Shown here: one piece after another, positions 26,901 to 35,840 of the stretch
Layout of the letters: every line of letters starts with the position of its first letter
Numbering within the stretch: position 1 is the first letter of the stretch
NCBI GenBank assembly: GCA_963530615.1
Contig: CAUSDX010000009.1
Location: forward strand, 1-64,000
Length of the DNA stretch: 64,000 bases
Direction: 5' to 3'
Source of the DNA: JABCPE02 sp963530615
GTDB taxonomy: Bacteria; Bacteroidota; Bacteroidia; Flavobacteriales; Weeksellaceae
The notes under the pieces: generated by a model
What the model was told of the DNA's origin: nothing
Databases searched by the model: none
Seen by the model: only the letters and a program-made list of their open reading frames with translations
Position numbers and translations under genes: made by a program

Positions 26901-28603
26901 ATCAAGAGCAGGTAATGTTGCTATCTCAAAAATTAGCAAATTTTACGAAAGGTGAAGCCGATACTTTGCGTAAAGCAATGGGGAAAAAACAGAGAGATGT
27001 CTTGGATAAGATGTTCCCGAAATTCATAGAAGGTGGAAAGGCGAATAATTTGAATGAAGAAAAATTGCAGAAAATTTGGAAAGACTGGGAAGCTTTTGCT
27101 GAGTATGCATTTAATAAATCGCACTCTACTTGTTATGCCTTGGTAGCGTATCATACGGCTTACCTTAAAGCGAATTATCCAGCCGAATATATGGCGAGTG
27201 TGATGAGTAATAATATTAATAATACGGCTCAAATTACTATGTTTATGGAGGATTGCCGAGCTATGGGGGTAGATGTTTTAGGGCCTGATGTTAACGAGAG
27301 TCAGTATAAATTTTCTGTAAATGAAAAAGGGCAAATTCGTTTTGGTTTAGGGGCGATTAAAGGTATTGGTGAAGGACCTTCAGAAGCGATTAATAAAGAA
27401 AGAGAGCGTGGTAAATATAAAAATATTTATGATTTTTTTGAGAGAGTGTCGGGGATGCAAATCAATAAAAGAGTGGTGGAGAGTTTGGTGAGGGCAGGAG
27501 CCTTTGATGAATTAGATACTTACCATAGAGCTCAATATTTTGCCATTGATGATAAAGGAAAAACGAATATAGAAAAACTTATCCGCTATGGACAGAGTTT
27601 TAAAGAGAATAAAAATTCTGTGGAGAATTCTCTTTTTGCGGATTTTGCAAGTGAGGTTCAAGTAGAGCAACCGAAAATATTACCATGCCAAGAGTGGCAA
27701 AATTTATATAAATTAAACCAAGAAAAAGAAATTGTAGGTTTTTATATTTCGGCTCATCCGATGGATGAATTTAAGTATCAGTATCAGTTTTTACAGGGAG
27801 TTTTAAGCAAAAAAAATATTTTGGAAAAACAAAATTTTGATATTGAAAAAGAGAATAAAATAGATGATTTAGATGAACATTTAGATGATGAGGTAAATGA
27901 TACTGAGGTTTTGGAAGACTTTGAGATGGAAAATGAAGTAGAGGAAAAAAATACGAAGATGGCAGAGCCTAAAGGAGAGTTTAATTTCTTAAATCTCGAT
28001 GAATTAGAAGCGTATAAGTTGGTAGCAATAGCAGAGCATAAAGTAAATTCTAATCAAGATAAAAACTCATGGAAGGATAGACAGAACAGAGAACGAGGAG
28101 GAAAGGAATTTACTGTGGCGGGGTTAATTACGGATTACACTATCAAAGATGGTTTTAATAGTGGAGAAAAAGTAGCATTTTTAACTTTGGAAGACTACAC
28201 AGGAGGGTGCTCTTTCCGTTTAGGAGATAGGGATTATATGAGATTGAAGGATAAGTTAGCTTTGCATCGTTTTGTCATTTTAAAGATTAAGTTTGCTGTC
28301 CTTGCAGATGGGAGGTGTTTTATCAATATTAATGATGTTTTAGAATTAAGAGATGCATTTGAAAAATATGCTAAATCTATGACTGTGGTGATGCCTGTTC
28401 AAGATTTGAGGAAAGAAGATATAGAGTTTTTTAGGAATGAATTATTTAATTATAAAGGAGAACAAAAATTGAGCTTTTGTATAAAAAATCCGATGGATAA
28501 TAGTATGATAGAGCTTGTATCTATGCAGTATCAAGTGAATATTAACCAAGATATTTTGGAGGTTTTCAGAGGATTGAATAAATATGAAGTATATTTGAAT
28601 TAA
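23966..28603 (+). CDS. dnaE: DNA polymerase III alpha subunit with N-terminal proofreading exonuclease domain
   Basis: The 1545-residue protein is the replicative polymerase. Residues 1-190 form a DEDDh exonuclease with all five catalytic residues visible (D6, E8, D105, H169, D174), the activity that E. coli keeps in a separate epsilon subunit. Then come a PHP domain (from about 250, HNHSIYSSLQATTDISDLID), the C-family polymerase core with GPGRGSAAGSAVAYCIGIT and the catalytic PDIDIDF at about 691-697, the finger region, helix-hairpin-helix repeats, an acidic linker (about 1290-1335) and an OB fold (about 1381-1460). I recall the same fused layout in other Flavobacteriia. gldF follows after 11 bases. 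Confidence 0.96.
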   Translation: MYLIFDTETTGLPQNFNAPLSDSENWPRMVQIAWQLHDENGELIENQNYIIKPEGYDIPFNATRIHGITTKMAQEQGRDLKAVLEEFGEVLKKTKVVAGHNINFDYKIVGAEFYRKEVENILEKIPFADTMEWGTDYCKLGGGKNGRYKSPKLSELYEKLFGENFDEAHNAAADVNATAQVFFEMMRVGIIPAENLKITEEQLKAFQTLHTSPIKPFAIVIRRQVEDFNKKKKSVDFGDVEIEIGDYFNFHNHSIYSSLQATTDISDLIDKAKKNHFPAVGMVDLGNMMGAFKFITEVEKYNAGIKRKWVEYWEKKSKASEEGIDFTENEPENKEIIPILGCEFYISDRPEQKQFTKEDPDRRTNMVLLAKNFNGYKNLAKLSSMGYVNGFYFGVPRISRKMIAEYKKDIIAVTSGVNGDIPDAILNFGEQRGEELFKWWKEEFGDDFYVQIQNHGLQEEEHLNEILLQLADKYDVKILAQNETFYTEKSDANIQDIVSCIKDGEKLTTPIGKGFGRRRGLITQEYFIRDEEEIKQNFRQYPDAFEAYTEFLQKFESYTLRREVLLPKFDIPEEFQSAEDLEDGGKRGENAYLRHLTYEGARKKYGEITEEIKIRLDFELEVIAKTGYPGYFLIVQDFCNEAKKMGVSVGPGRGSAAGSAVAYCIGITNVDPIKYDLLFERFLNPERISMPDIDIDFDDEGRDRIIKWVIEKYGKTNVAQIITYSVLGGKSAIKDAGRVLDVSIPETNNIAKLIPSVPGMNIAKALSKYDKLKDEDKLLVDEMKSVLENPNDERFAVLDSAKKMEGCIRNTGIHACGVIITPEDISNLVPISIAAKDADILVSQFDNSVAESAGLLKMDFLGLRTLTIIKDALKLIKERHGIEINPDEIPLDDTKTYQLFQEGRTIGIFQYESAGMQKYMRELKPTVFADLIAMNALYRPGPIQYIPKFINRKHGLEEIEYDLPETEEYLKETYGITVYQEQVMLLSQKLANFTKGEADTLRKAMGKKQRDVLDKMFPKFIEGGKANNLNEEKLQKIWKDWEAFAEYAFNKSHSTCYALVAYHTAYLKANYPAEYMASVMSNNINNTAQITMFMEDCRAMGVDVLGPDVNESQYKFSVNEKGQIRFGLGAIKGIGEGPSEAINKERERGKYKNIYDFFERVSGMQINKRVVESLVRAGAFDELDTYHRAQYFAIDDKGKTNIEKLIRYGQSFKENKNSVENSLFADFASEVQVEQPKILPCQEWQNLYKLNQEKEIVGFYISAHPMDEFKYQYQFLQGVLSKKNILEKQNFDIEKENKIDDLDEHLDDEVNDTEVLEDFEMENEVEEKNTKMAEPKGEFNFLNLDELEAYKLVAIAEHKVNSNQDKNSWKDRQNRERGGKEFTVAGLITDYTIKDGFNSGEKVAFLTLEDYTGGCSFRLGDRDYMRLKDKLALHRFVILKIKFAVLADGRCFININDVLELRDAFEKYAKSMTVVMPVQDLRKEDIEFFRNELFNYKGEQKLSFCIKNPMDNSMIELVSMQYQVNINQDILEVFRGLNKYEVYLN

Positions 28604-28614
28604 AAGTAAAAGAG

Positions 28615-29343
28615 ATGAAAGCAGTTTTAGAGAAAGAACTTTGGTCTTATTTAGGGAATTGGAGTGCATGGATAATTATTGCGGTATTTAGTTTGGTTAG
28701 CGGATTGTTTTTATTTTTCTTTGAAAATAATTTCAATTTTTTTGATATAGGAAGTGCCTCTATGCAGAGTTATTTTGTATTGGTACCATGGTTATTGATG
28801 TTTATTATTCCTGCTTTGAGCATGAAATCTTTGGCAGAAGAACAGCAATCGGGGACGCTAAGCTGGTTGTTTTCAGAACCTTTGAAAATACATGAGATTA
28901 TTGTAGGAAAATTTTTATCGGTATGGATTATTGGAATATTGTGCATATTACCTTCGTGGGTTTATTTTTACACACTATCTGCTTTAAGCATTCCTGAGGG
29001 TAATTTAGATTTAGGAATGATATTAGGAGGATATGGGGGATTGTTAGTCCTGATAGCTACATTTTCAGCAGTGGGTATTTTATCATCATCGCTGTCATCT
29101 CATCAGGTAATAGCATATTTAGTCGGTGTATTTTTATGCTTTTTTTTATATTTTGGTATGGAGCAATTGGCTTCTTATAAATTATTGGGCGGAGCGGATT
29201 ATATTTTTCAAAGATTAGGATTTTATTATCACTATAATACTTTTACGAGAGGGTTAGTGGATATTAGTGATATTTTTTATTTTGCGTTAATTGTATTTTT
29301 AAGTTTAAAATTGGCAACATATTTTGTTGAAAGAAAAAAATAG
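28615..29343 (+). CDS. gldF: Gliding motility ABC transporter permease GldF
   Basis: The 242-residue protein has six hydrophobic segments and the ABC-2 permease block LSMKSLAEEQQSGTLSWLFS. It matches GldF, which with GldG and the ATPase GldA forms a transporter needed for gliding in Flavobacterium johnsoniae. It begins 11 bases after dnaE and gldG starts 11 bases after it, so the three look co-transcribed. gldA is not in the window. Its presence suggests, but does not prove, that the cell glides; non-gliding relatives also keep these genes. Confidence 0.9.
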   Translation: MKAVLEKELWSYLGNWSAWIIIAVFSLVSGLFLFFFENNFNFFDIGSASMQSYFVLVPWLLMFIIPALSMKSLAEEQQSGTLSWLFSEPLKIHEIIVGKFLSVWIIGILCILPSWVYFYTLSALSIPEGNLDLGMILGGYGGLLVLIATFSAVGILSSSLSSHQVIAYLVGVFLCFFLYFGMEQLASYKLLGGADYIFQRLGFYYHYNTFTRGLVDISDIFYFALIVFLSLKLATYFVERKK

Positions 29344-29354
29344 TTTTTGGAGAG

Positions 29355-31010
29355 ATGAAAAAGTATAATTTTACATACATTGGGATATTAATTTTCTTGT
29401 TATTAGGAGTATTAGGGCTTTTTTCTGTGAGATTTGATTTAACACAAGAAAAAAGGTATACCCTTACGGAAGCAACGATAAAAACGCTGGAATCTGTAAA
29501 AAATCCAATGATGCTAGAGGTCTATCTTGATGGAGATTTTCCTGCAAGTTTTAGACAATTACAAAATGAAACTAAATTTTTATTAGAAGAGTTTAGAAAG
29601 ATTAATCCTAAAATAGATTATAAATTCATAGATCCGATTAAAGAGAAAATTTCGCAGGATACTCTACAAGCTATGGGAATGCAGCCTTCTATTTTGCCAG
29701 ATATGCGAGATGGAAAAATAACAGAAATTGTGTTATTTCCTTATGCGGCAGTAAAGTATAATTCTTATGGTATATCTATCCCATTGATAATTCAGCAGAC
29801 AGGAATAGATGCTTCTGAACAGTTAAATAAATCCATAGAAAACCTAGAGTATAATTTCATTTCGGCGATTAAAACAATAGTTGCTGAGCAGAGAAAAAAT
29901 ATTGGTTTTTTGGTTAATCATGATGAATTGAAACCGATGGAATTTCAAGGATTCCTTCAAATGGCATTGGAGAATTATAATGTAGGTCCGATAATTCCAG
30001 TTAATAAAAAGGAAATTAGTAAAGAAGATTTTCCCAAATTAAGAACTATGGATGCTTTGGTAATTGCCAAACCGAGAAAAGCCTTCACAAATCAAGAAAA
30101 ATTGGTATTGGATCAATATATTATGAATGGAGGAAAAACTCTATGGATGTTAGATGCTGTAAATGCGGATATGGACACACTTTTTCATGCAAAAAAAATT
30201 ATGGCATATCCACAAGATCTTAATTTGACAGATTTTATGTTCAATTATGGTTTGAGAATCAATACCGCTTTGGTAAAGGATTTGCAGAAATCTGCTTTGA
30301 GAAGAATAGTTGTTGGAGAAGTGGCAGGAAACCCACAATATGCGAGTTTGCTTTGGCCATATTTTCCGTTGGGGATTAGTGAGAATCGTCATCCTATCAC
30401 TAAAAATATCAATCCTGTGAAATTTGAATTTCCTACGGCAATAGATACTTTGGGGAGAAGAGGAATTAAAACAGAAGTCCTTTTTGAATCCAGTAAATTG
30501 ACGAATGTAAAATCTCTTCCTAATTATGTGGAACTTAGTGAAATACAAAATTTAGATAGTTTAACTATTATGGAAAGACCCTCTACCCCAAAGATTTTTG
30601 CGGTAGCACTTCAAGGAGAATTTACTTCTGCTTATGCTAATAGAAGTGAGCGAAATGAATTTCCGAATTTCATTAGCAAAAGTAAAAATAACAAGATGAT
30701 TGTAATTTCTGATGGTGATGTAGCTAGGAATGCCGTTTTGAAGGGCGAACCTTTACCTTTAGGAGAGGATTTATTGACTAATCAGCGTTATGGAAATGAG
30801 CAGTTTTTGAGTAATGCTTTGGATTATCTTTTAGATGATGATAACTTAATTTCTCTTCGTAGCCGAAGTATAGAAAATAGACTTTTAGATAGAAGAAGAA
30901 TAGATGATGAACGCACTTTTTGGCAGTGGTTCAATCTACTTTTACCATTAGGAATTATAGCAGGGTTGGGAGGAATATTTTTCTATTGGAGGAGAAGAAA
31001 ATTTGAATAA
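29355..31010 (+). CDS. gldG: Gliding motility ABC transporter substrate-binding-like protein GldG
   Basis: The 551-residue protein has an N-terminal membrane segment (about 5-24), a large periplasmic region with the GldG features DLTQEKRYTLTEATIKTLES and NGGKTLWMLDAVNADMDTLF, and a C-terminal membrane helix followed by a basic tail (YWRRRKFE). It is the usual partner of GldF, directly upstream. No terminator is evident in the 68 bases before the converging tatD. Confidence 0.9.
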   Translation: MKKYNFTYIGILIFLLLGVLGLFSVRFDLTQEKRYTLTEATIKTLESVKNPMMLEVYLDGDFPASFRQLQNETKFLLEEFRKINPKIDYKFIDPIKEKISQDTLQAMGMQPSILPDMRDGKITEIVLFPYAAVKYNSYGISIPLIIQQTGIDASEQLNKSIENLEYNFISAIKTIVAEQRKNIGFLVNHDELKPMEFQGFLQMALENYNVGPIIPVNKKEISKEDFPKLRTMDALVIAKPRKAFTNQEKLVLDQYIMNGGKTLWMLDAVNADMDTLFHAKKIMAYPQDLNLTDFMFNYGLRINTALVKDLQKSALRRIVVGEVAGNPQYASLLWPYFPLGISENRHPITKNINPVKFEFPTAIDTLGRRGIKTEVLFESSKLTNVKSLPNYVELSEIQNLDSLTIMERPSTPKIFAVALQGEFTSAYANRSERNEFPNFISKSKNNKMIVISDGDVARNAVLKGEPLPLGEDLLTNQRYGNEQFLSNALDYLLDDDNLISLRSRSIENRLLDRRRIDDERTFWQWFNLLLPLGIIAGLGGIFFYWRRRKFE

Positions 31011-31078
31011 AATAATGTTAAAATAAATTTCAAATACTGAATTACAGGTTTAATCTTAAATAGTTAAATCTATTTTTA

Positions 31079-31846
31079 TCATTGAAGGTTAAAAATTCTT
31101 TTTGCATTTTCAGTGGTGATTTCATCAATTTCATCAAAATCCTTTTGATAAATGTCTACTAATTTACCAGCAATGAGCGGAAGATAGGAACTATCATTGC
31201 GTTTTCCTCGATGAGGAGTGGGGGCAAGGTAAGGGCTATCTGTTTCTAAAACGATTTTATCCAAAGGAATTTTATGGAGAAATTGGTCTATTTTTCCATT
31301 TTTGAAAGTAACGACTCCTCCAATTCCTAAAAGAAAATTTAGGTTAATTGCTTTTCGAGCTTGTTCTAAATTGCCACTAAAACAATGAAAAATTCCCCTT
31401 AAATTAGGGTGTTTTTTTTGTTCCAAAATCTCAAAAGTTTCATCAAAACTTTCTCTGGTATGAATGATGATGGGGAGATTTCTTTCTATTGCCCAATCAA
31501 TTTGCTTTTCAAAAGCTTTAATTTGAATATCAAGAGTAGATTTATCCCAATATAAATCAATTCCAATTTCTCCAATAGCACAAAATTTTCTTTGATTGAG
31601 ATAATTTTTTACGATTTCTAGTTCTTGTTTCCAACTTTCAGGTTTTACATAGCAAGGATGAAGCCCTATCATAGCAGAAAATAGATGGGGAAAGCTTTTT
31701 TCAAGTTTAAGCATTTTTTCATGAGTCTGACTATCTATGGCAGGAAGAAGGAAATGATTGACACCATTGTCTATCGCTTTTTGGATAATTTCGAGGCGGT
31801 CATGATCAAATTCTTCTGCGTATAAATGGGTATGAGTATCTATCAT
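31079..31846 (-). CDS. tatD: TatD family metal-dependent DNase
   Basis: The 255-residue protein is a TIM-barrel metal hydrolase. Metal ligands are visible in the early DTHTHLYAEEF, the middle GEIGIDLYW, IIIHTRESFDETF and FHCFSGNLEQA, and the late LETDSPYLAP. TatD-type enzymes have 3'-5' DNase or deoxyribose-related activity. Its ATG overlaps the stop of the GSCFA gene by four bases, so it is translated with it. It is the last gene of a three-gene operon. Confidence 0.93.
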   Translation of the reverse strand: MIDTHTHLYAEEFDHDRLEIIQKAIDNGVNHFLLPAIDSQTHEKMLKLEKSFPHLFSAMIGLHPCYVKPESWKQELEIVKNYLNQRKFCAIGEIGIDLYWDKSTLDIQIKAFEKQIDWAIERNLPIIIHTRESFDETFEILEQKKHPNLRGIFHCFSGNLEQARKAINLNFLLGIGGVVTFKNGKIDQFLHKIPLDKIVLETDSPYLAPTPHRGKRNDSSYLPLIAGKLVDIYQKDFDEIDEITTENAKRIFNLQ

Positions 31847-32796
31847 CTGAATATTTTATGTTGAACTTTGGTTTGTTGTAATGCTATTTTTTCTTTGATT
31901 TGAGCTAAAAATTCTTTGTATTTAGGAGAATTTTCATTTTTAGGACGATGTTCAAGGGCTTGTTTTATTTTAAAGTTTTCTTGAATGAAATCGTTTGTTT
32001 CTTCTGAAAAATAAGATTTTCCAAATTTATTCCAAATATATTCTACTGCTTGATGATTAGGGTGGATAAGGTCTTCTTTATAGAATCTATAATCTCTCAA
32101 GTCATCCATAATAATTTCATAAACAGGAAGATAATGGCAGTTTTCAAAATTAGAAATGACCTCATGCATGGCGGTTAGCAATTTAGCTTTACTTAAATTA
32201 TTTTCAGAAAAGCCATCTTTAGTATGGCGAACAGGACTGAGAGTGAATAATATTTGAACATCATCTGAACAGAGCGAATTTAGAAAATAAATAGTATCTT
32301 GCATAGAGGCTGTAAGCTCTTCATGAGTTAGAAATCTTTTATTGAAGAATTTTTGTGGAATTTTATGACAATTTGCAGCTAAAATATTTTGAGGTAGAAA
32401 CTCATAAACATAAGCAGTGCCATAGGTAATGATTGCCCATTTTGTATGGCGGAGAAATTGATGACTCTGCTCTATATTCTGATTAATTTTCTGCAAAGTT
32501 TGTTCAGCATTATCACTATTAAAAGATGTATGATGGTGAAGACTTAAATATTCATTTTGATATAAAACCAAATCTTCTTCGGTGTATATTTTATGTTCAC
32601 TAATTTGCTGAATACTATTTTTTACAGCCCAAGGGTTAAATAATGTTCCGAAGGGATTATTAAATGTAAGCATTTGACCATCAGCTAATTTCTGAGATAT
32701 TTCAGTGGCGAAACAAGAGCCAATAGAAAAAATAGCATCGGAAATCTGTATTTTTTTTTCAGAATTGATAATTTCTACTTCTGTACGAAATTTCAT
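31843..32796 (-). CDS. GSCFA domain protein
   Basis: The 317-residue protein has the signature GSCFATEISQKL near residue 27 that names the GSCFA family, a group related to SGNH/GDSL esterases. NPFGTLFNPWAVKNSI and TYGTAYVYEF also match. There is no signal peptide. The family is common in Bacteroidota and its substrate is unknown. It starts 12 bases after the prenyl synthase stop and overlaps tatD. Confidence 0.9.
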   Translation of the reverse strand: MKFRTEVEIINSEKKIQISDAIFSIGSCFATEISQKLADGQMLTFNNPFGTLFNPWAVKNSIQQISEHKIYTEEDLVLYQNEYLSLHHHTSFNSDNAEQTLQKINQNIEQSHQFLRHTKWAIITYGTAYVYEFLPQNILAANCHKIPQKFFNKRFLTHEELTASMQDTIYFLNSLCSDDVQILFTLSPVRHTKDGFSENNLSKAKLLTAMHEVISNFENCHYLPVYEIIMDDLRDYRFYKEDLIHPNHQAVEYIWNKFGKSYFSEETNDFIQENFKIKQALEHRPKNENSPKYKEFLAQIKEKIALQQTKVQHKIFR

Positions 32797-32808
32797 ATAA
32801 GGCTAATT

Positions 32809-33780
32809 TTAGATAGTTCTTTTTAATAAATTATTAGCCAAATGAATAAACATATTTTTCTTGTCTTCATTTAGGCTAGTTTGATGTAAAAATTTAATTG
32901 CTAAATCATTATATTTTTTGACTAAATCTAGAACTTCTTGATTGGCTTTGGTTTGTTGGAAAATTCGAGTTACTCGTTCTACTTTTTCCAATGATGTTTC
33001 TTTTTGACTGTACCATTTTAGGAGTTCTTGTTTTTCTGTATTATTAGCATTTTTTAGGGCAATAAGGTAAAGTATTGTTTTCTTATTTTCATAAATGTCC
33101 CCAGCTTGTCTTTTCCCAAAATCTATTTGATTTCCAAAAATATCTAAATAATCATCAATCATTTGAAAGGCAATACCGATATGTTTTCCAAATTGATAAA
33201 TAGCCTCGGCATCTTTTTGAGAAGATTGTGCAACCATAGCTCCAATTTTCAAAGCAGCTGCACTTAAAACGCCTGTTTTATAAGTAATCATTAGGATATA
33301 GTCTTCAAAACTTATATTTTCTTCTTTTTCAAAATTGATGTCCATTTGTTGTCCTTCGCATATTTTAATACCAGTATCAGAAAATAGTTGTAGACATTCC
33401 TTGAATAGAAGAGGTTCTAAATCTTCAAAAAATTGATAAGATTTTATTAGTAAAGCATCGCCAGAAAGAATACCAATATTTTTTCCATGTAAAGCATGAA
33501 TGGTAGGTTTATTTCTTCGTAAAGGAGCATCATCCATAATATCATCATGAATTAGAGTAAAATTATGAAAAAACTCAACAGCTAAAGCAGGTTTTATAGC
33601 CTTGTCTACTATACCACCAAAGGCTTCGGTAGCCATAAGAGTAAGGATAGGGCGTAGGCGTTTGCCTCCATTAGCAATGATATAATTAATAGGTTGATAA
33701 AGTTCCGAGGGATTTTCTTCAAATAAGTGATTTTTTATGCTTTGAGTAATTAAATCTTTGTATTTTTTTAGGAAATCCAT
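32809..33780 (-). CDS. Polyprenyl (isoprenoid) diphosphate synthase
   Basis: The 323-residue trans-prenyl transferase has both aspartate-rich motifs, LIHDDIMDD and QMIDDYLDIFG, which bind magnesium and the allylic substrate, and the GGKRLRPILTLM block. It probably makes the C35-C40 side chain of menaquinone or another long prenyl chain; chain length cannot be read safely. I start it at ATG 33780 and not at 33801, because the promoter -7 box covers 33806-33799. It heads an operon with the GSCFA gene and tatD. Confidence 0.92.
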   Translation of the reverse strand: MDFLKKYKDLITQSIKNHLFEENPSELYQPINYIIANGGKRLRPILTLMATEAFGGIVDKAIKPALAVEFFHNFTLIHDDIMDDAPLRRNKPTIHALHGKNIGILSGDALLIKSYQFFEDLEPLLFKECLQLFSDTGIKICEGQQMDINFEKEENISFEDYILMITYKTGVLSAAALKIGAMVAQSSQKDAEAIYQFGKHIGIAFQMIDDYLDIFGNQIDFGKRQAGDIYENKKTILYLIALKNANNTEKQELLKWYSQKETSLEKVERVTRIFQQTKANQEVLDLVKKYNDLAIKFLHQTSLNEDKKNMFIHLANNLLKRTI

Positions 33781-33798
33781 AATATAAAATGTTTTAGG

Positions 33799-33806
33799 CA
33801 AATTTA
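33799..33806 (-). promoter_or_regulatory. Promoter -7 box of the prenyl synthase operon
   Basis: The minus strand reads TAAATTTG, matching TAnnTTTG, 18 bases before ATG 33780. It rules out the longer upstream start. Confidence 0.55.
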
Positions 33807-33854
33807 ACTTTTTACATTGAATTGGACAATTTTAGGATAAAATTGATACAAATT

Positions 33855-33891
33855 AAAAACGACTTCTTTTAATTTGAAAGAAGTCGTTTTT
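33855..33891. terminator. Terminator of the DUF47-PiT operon
   Basis: AAAACGACTTCTTT (33856-33869) pairs with AAAGAAGTCGTTTT (33877-33890) over a 7-base loop. It ends the minus-strand phosphate-transport operon that stops at 33912. Confidence 0.88.
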
Positions 33892-33911
33892 GTTATTGAA
33901 TCATCTTTTAT

Positions 33912-35048
33912 TTAGAATTGAATTACCAAAATATAGGTAAGCCCTGCAACTAAAGCACTAATAGGAATGGTCAGTACCCAAGCCCAAAGAAGGCTAATTG
34001 TTACTCCCCAGCGAACGGCGGAAACTCGTTTGGTAAGTCCCACGCCGATAATAGCTCCAGTGATGGTATGAGTAGTAGAAACGGGAATTCCTAAATGGTC
34101 AGTCAGAAATAAGGTTAATGCTCCAGATGTTTCTGCACTTACCCCTTCCAATGAAGTTACTTTGGTAATTTTTGACCCCATTGTTTTTACAATTTTCCAA
34201 CCACCACTCATCGTCCCTAATCCAATAGCGATAAAGGAAACTAAAGGAACCCAAATGTAATGATCTGCAAAATAGTCAAACCTTGCTGACTCAACTAGGG
34301 TAGTATAAGCAGGGTCTTGAATCATTTCTACATGATAATAAATTAGAGCCGCACCAATGATTCCCATTACTTTTTGAGCATCGTTAAGCCCATGCCCCAA
34401 ACTAAATAGAGCGGAAGAGGCTAATTGCAATTGCTTAAAGGTAGTTTCTGCCTTATGTGGATTAGAGTTTTTACATAAATTAATGATAATCAATGTTATA
34501 ACTACAGAGACAAACATGCCTATAAACGGTGCTAAAAATATAAATAAGAAAATAGAGATAACTTTTCCATAAGCAACAACATCTTGAGTAAATATTTTCT
34601 CTATGGAGAGTTTGAACGCTTCTAATGAAGTAACTTCTTGTATAGCTCTAATTTCGTTGTAATTACCGATAAAAGCATGAGTGAGGGCTGCTCCCAAAAA
34701 TCCCCCTATTAAAGTGTGAGAAGATGAAGATGGAATACCAAGCCACCAAGTAAGAAGATTCCATGCAATAGCGGCAACAAGTCCTGAAAAAATTACTTCT
34801 AAAGTGATAAAATTTTCATTAACAATCTTTGCGATAGTGTTTCCAATTTTAAATCCACCGAAGACAAATACTGCTAAGAAAAATGCAGCGAAGTTCCATA
34901 TGGCTGCCCAAACAACAGCTTGAAAAGGAGTTAATACTTTAGTGGAAACAATAGTGGCAATAGAGTTTGCGGCATCATGAAAGCCATTAATATAATCAAA
35001 AATTAAGGCTAAACCGATGATTGTAATAAGGAGTATCGGAAAATCCAT
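33912..35048 (-). CDS. pitA: Low-affinity inorganic phosphate transporter (PiT family)
   Basis: The 378-residue membrane protein has the two inverted PiT signature repeats: FDYINGFHDAANSIATIVST near the N-terminus and ALFSLGHGLNDAQKVMGIIG in the second half, plus GIPSSSSHTLIGG and GIPVSTTHTITGA. PiT proteins take up metal-phosphate with protons or sodium. It follows the DUF47 gene by 25 bases. DUF47 proteins commonly precede pit genes and are thought to act on them. Confidence 0.93.
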   Translation of the reverse strand: MDFPILLITIIGLALIFDYINGFHDAANSIATIVSTKVLTPFQAVVWAAIWNFAAFFLAVFVFGGFKIGNTIAKIVNENFITLEVIFSGLVAAIAWNLLTWWLGIPSSSSHTLIGGFLGAALTHAFIGNYNEIRAIQEVTSLEAFKLSIEKIFTQDVVAYGKVISIFLFIFLAPFIGMFVSVVITLIIINLCKNSNPHKAETTFKQLQLASSALFSLGHGLNDAQKVMGIIGAALIYYHVEMIQDPAYTTLVESARFDYFADHYIWVPLVSFIAIGLGTMSGGWKIVKTMGSKITKVTSLEGVSAETSGALTLFLTDHLGIPVSTTHTITGAIIGVGLTKRVSAVRWGVTISLLWAWVLTIPISALVAGLTYILVIQF

Positions 35049-35073
35049 ACTTAAAAATTTTAATGAGTTAAAG

Positions 35074-35712
35074 TTAAGTATACTTTATAATGATACTATT
35101 CATCACACTAGCAACATCTTCGGCTTTATCTGTTACTTCTTCTAAATAATCCAATACTTGCTGAACTTTGATGATATTGATTGGATCATTGGTTTCAAAT
35201 AACTTAATCAGCGCTGCACTCTGCACATCATCAGCGATGTTTTCTATGCTATTGATTTTAATACAAGCTTCTTTTACAGCCTCTAAATTTTTGAAATCTT
35301 TTAAATTTTCAATAGCATTTTTTATCTCAATACAAGCTTTATTGATAAGCAGAGAAAATTCTTCATATGCTTTATTTTGTGGGCTTTTCATCAAGAAAAT
35401 ATATCTTGTAGAAGCATAGATGTAGTCTGCAATATCGTCTAAACTTGTCGCTAAAGAATGAATATCTTCTCTGTCAAATGGTGTAATGAAATTTTTACCT
35501 AATTCTACATAGATTTGATGAGTGAGATCATCATTGTGGTGTTCAAAATCATGAATTTTTTTTAATAATGAATCATCATCAAAATCAAAATTTTTGATTC
35601 CATTATGGAAATATTCAGACATCTCCACTAGGTTGTTTGCTACTTTCTCAAATAACACGAAAAATACTTTGTCTTTCGGTTGGAAGGCTTTAAAAATATT
35701 ACCAATTCCCAT
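35074..35712 (-). CDS. DUF47 (PhoU-like) protein
   Basis: The 212-residue, mostly helical protein has the PhoU-like repeats of DUF47, for example ITPFDREDIHSLATSLDDIA and IENIADDVQSAALIKLFE. The family usually accompanies PiT transporters and probably controls them or senses metal. It is the first gene of the two-gene operon and is preceded by a TATCTTTG box. Confidence 0.9.
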   Translation of the reverse strand: MGIGNIFKAFQPKDKVFFVLFEKVANNLVEMSEYFHNGIKNFDFDDDSLLKKIHDFEHHNDDLTHQIYVELGKNFITPFDREDIHSLATSLDDIADYIYASTRYIFLMKSPQNKAYEEFSLLINKACIEIKNAIENLKDFKNLEAVKEACIKINSIENIADDVQSAALIKLFETNDPINIIKVQQVLDYLEEVTDKAEDVASVMNSIIIKYT

Positions 35713-35780
35713 ACTTAATTCTGTTTAATAATCTTGATTTTTATATTGCAAATTTTAATATAATCTATTGCATAGTGTAA

Positions 35781-35788
35781 CAAAGATA
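35781..35788 (-). promoter_or_regulatory. Promoter -7 box of the DUF47-PiT operon
   Basis: The minus strand reads TATCTTTG, an exact consensus match, 68 bases before the DUF47 ATG. No pho-box-like repeats are obvious. Confidence 0.5.
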
Positions 35789-35801
35789 CTAAAAAATATT
35801 A

Positions 35802-35830
35802 AAAAGACACTCATAATTTGAATGTCTTTT
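35802..35830 (-). terminator. Terminator of the DEAD-box helicase gene
   Basis: AAAAGACA (35802-35809) pairs with TGTCTTTT (35823-35830), with an inner TCA/TGA pair. It lies 10 bases after the helicase stop on the minus strand. Confidence 0.7.
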
Positions 35831-35840
35831 GGGTATAAAT